A DNA stretch of 43,823 nt from CAYLLE01 sp964384485 (GTDB lineage: Bacteria; Spirochaetota; Spirochaetia; CAYLLE01). The stretch spans positions 1 to 43,823 of the forward strand of contig CAYLLE010000017.1 in assembly GCA_964384485.1 (NCBI GenBank), in the 5' to 3' direction. The notes beneath the pieces were generated by a model, which worked only from the letters and a program-made list of their open reading frames with translations, was not told the DNA's origin and ran no database searches. Made by a program: the position numbers and the translations under genes. Of the stretch, positions 42,869 through 43,823 are shown in pieces. How positions within the stretch are numbered: position 1 is the first letter of the stretch; the number at the start of each line of letters is the position of its first letter.

Positions 42869-42898
42869 AACTTAACACGGTCTACCGCAGTATGTCAA
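42869..42898 (-). promoter_or_regulatory. candidate promoter of the foldase-DUF115 operon
   Basis: Minus strand: perfect TTGACA (42898-42893), 18 bases, TAAGTT (42874-42869), a weak -10 box. Leader about 45 bases. Confidence 0.4.
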
Positions 42899-42942
42899 TG
42901 AACACATTTGAACCGCGTATTTTGAGTATTACAACGAGAGAG

Positions 42943-42968
42943 CTTGACTATTTAACTTGACTATTTAA
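42943..42968 (+). repeat. tandem 13-bp repeat in the peroxiredoxin promoter
   Basis: CTTGACTATTTAA occurs twice, head to tail, at 42943-42955 and 42956-42968. Each copy holds a TTGACT that could be a -35 box. The second copy lies 16 bases before TATCTT (42979-42984). It may be a duplicated -35 element or a direct-repeat operator. Confidence 0.6.
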
Positions 42969-43003
42969 AAAATTCAAATATCTTATTCTTTAAAGGAGGA
43001 TTT

Positions 43004-43657
43004 ATGTTAGAAGATGGTATCAGAATGCCCTTATTGGGAGAATCTTTTCCTCAGTTGGGGAAAGTCAACACAACTCATGGTCCAATTGAAATTCCAGAAG
43101 ATTTGAGTGGAAGCTGGTTTGTCCTTTTCAGTCATCCTGCCGACTTTACCCCGGTGTGCACAACTGAATTTGTTTCTTTTCAGAAGCATATCGATGAGTT
43201 CAACAGTTTGAACTGTAAACTGATTGGGATGTCTGTCGACCAGGTTTTTTCACATATTAAATGGGTAGAGTGGATAAAAGAGAACCTTAATGAAGAGATT
43301 TCTTTTCCAATCGTCGCTGCTAACGATTCAATTGCGGCTACACTCGGTATGCTTCATCCGGGAAAGGGTTCCAACACAGTCCGCGCTGTTTTCGTGGTTG
43401 ATCCCGACAGCAGAGTCCGCATCATCCTGTACTACCCCCAGGAAATCGGAAGAAACATCAGCGAAATCGTACGATCGGTAAAAGCGCTCCAATTATCAGA
43501 TAAGCAGGGAGCCATGCCGGCTAACTGGCCCGAAAATGAATTGATCAAGGACCGGGTAATTGTACCGCCCGCTACTGATATAAAAAGTGCCGGCAAACGG
43601 AAGGAAGATTACGATTGTTACGACTGGTGGTTCTGCCATAAACCTTTAGAAAAATAG
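43004..43657 (+). CDS. peroxiredoxin, archaeal-type Prx6 class
   Basis: Peroxiredoxin of 217 residues that reduces hydrogen peroxide and organic peroxides. The peroxidatic Cys is C52 in HPADFTPVCTTEF. The Prx6-class C-terminal domain includes PANWPENELIKDRVIVPPA. The end CYDWWFC (C205 and C211) matches the archaeal TPx/PrxA pattern with two resolving cysteines near the C-terminus. A very strong AAAGGAGG ribosome binding site is present. A stable hairpin follows the stop. Alone in its transcription unit, with a repeat-bearing promoter. Confidence 0.94.
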   Translation: MLEDGIRMPLLGESFPQLGKVNTTHGPIEIPEDLSGSWFVLFSHPADFTPVCTTEFVSFQKHIDEFNSLNCKLIGMSVDQVFSHIKWVEWIKENLNEEISFPIVAANDSIAATLGMLHPGKGSNTVRAVFVVDPDSRVRIILYYPQEIGRNISEIVRSVKALQLSDKQGAMPANWPENELIKDRVIVPPATDIKSAGKRKEDYDCYDWWFCHKPLEK

Positions 43658-43663
43658 ATATTG

Positions 43664-43695
43664 ACCGGTTATCACCGATTCTCGGGATAACCGGT
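43664..43695 (+). terminator. strong hairpin after the peroxiredoxin gene
   Basis: ACCGGTTATC (43664-43673) pairs with GATAACCGGT (43686-43695), with an inner CCGA/TCGG stem: 14 base pairs, one bulged A and a 3-base loop. No T-run follows, so it may be a factor-assisted terminator or an RNA-end protector. Its last base is the first base of the tRNA-Asp -35 box. Confidence 0.6.
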
Positions 43696-43723
43696 TGACA
43701 CGAATTAAAAAGTTTCATATATT
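43695..43723 (+). promoter_or_regulatory. consensus promoter of tRNA-Asp
   Basis: TTGACA at 43695-43700, 17 bases, TATATT at 43718-43723; expected start about 43730, 7 bases before the tRNA. Confidence 0.75.
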
Positions 43724-43736
43724 TCTATTCGAATTT

Positions 43737-43810
43737 GGGGGCGTAGCGAAGCTGGTTATCGCGCCGGCCTGTCAAGCCGGAGACCGCGGGTTCAATCCCC
43801 GTCGCTCCCG
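43737..43810 (+). tRNA. tRNA-Asp (anticodon GTC)
   Basis: Complete cloverleaf of 74 bases. The acceptor GGGGGCG pairs with CGCTCCC (one G-T pair), discriminator G at 43810. D arm GCGA/TCGC, anticodon stem CCGGC/GCCGG around CTGTCAA giving GTC, T arm GCGGG-TTCAATC-CCCGT. CCA is not encoded. G73 fits aspartate identity. Confidence 0.95.
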
Positions 43811-43823
43811 ATACCTATGCAAG

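Noticed and set aside
1..43823. CRISPR arrays, insertion sequences, prophage or integrase genes
   Set aside because: No regularly spaced repeats, transposase motifs or phage genes were seen.

Overview
The window looks like part of a spirochaete chromosome (Spirochaeta/Treponema-type), probably a free-living, motile species. The evidence is gene content and order: an rplU-prp-rpmA-obgE-nadD-LCP-rsfS operon, an ispE-spoVG-tRNA-Gln-rplY-pth-tilS-ftsH block, a CheX-type phosphatase, a DUF115 motility-associated protein, and periplasmic lipoprotein/TPR proteins. It also has its own NAD (nadB/A/C plus nadD) and glutamate (gltBD) synthesis, unlike host-dependent treponemes. No insertion sequence, prophage, CRISPR array or rRNA was seen.

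Layout. 1-4.1 kb: a large protein of unknown function convergent with a zinc-finger-less DnaJ-family co-chaperone, then pgeF. 4.1-10.1 kb: gltBD, preceded by an excellent sigma-54 (-24/-12) match. 10.1-14.3 kb: ribosome, assembly and NAD operon (rplU to rsfS). 14.3-15.2 kb, minus strand: an extraordinarily acidic small protein and CheX. 15.2-18.7 kb: nadC-nadA-nadB. 18.8-25.0 kb: ispE, spoVG, tRNA-Gln, rplY, pth, tilS, ftsH. 25.0-28.5 kb: an exported TPR protein with DxDxDG loops and a lipoprotein HtrA-like protease with two PDZ domains. 28.5-37.9 kb: a signalling island (STAS, CheA, CheR, CheB, two hybrid kinases, a stand-alone receiver). 37.9-42.8 kb: lepA convergent with DUF115 and a SurA/PpiD-like foldase. 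43.0-43.8 kb: an archaeal-type peroxiredoxin and tRNA-Asp.

The genes are tightly packed, with many 4-23 bp overlaps. Several promoters place the expected transcription start at, or within a few bases of, the start codon (unknown gene at 148, cheX, lepA, ispE). This suggests that leaderless or near-leaderless translation is used repeatedly here.

The most unusual points are: the leaderless promoters, one with a palindrome filling its spacer; the sigma-54 promoter on gltBD; a CheA carrying two tandem MshEN-like (candidate c-di-GMP-binding) motifs inside a cluster without CheW or receptors; the D/E-F/L/Y-only acidic protein; a short-looped Prp protease next to an L27 that lacks the extension Prp normally removes; and a degenerate LCP protein.
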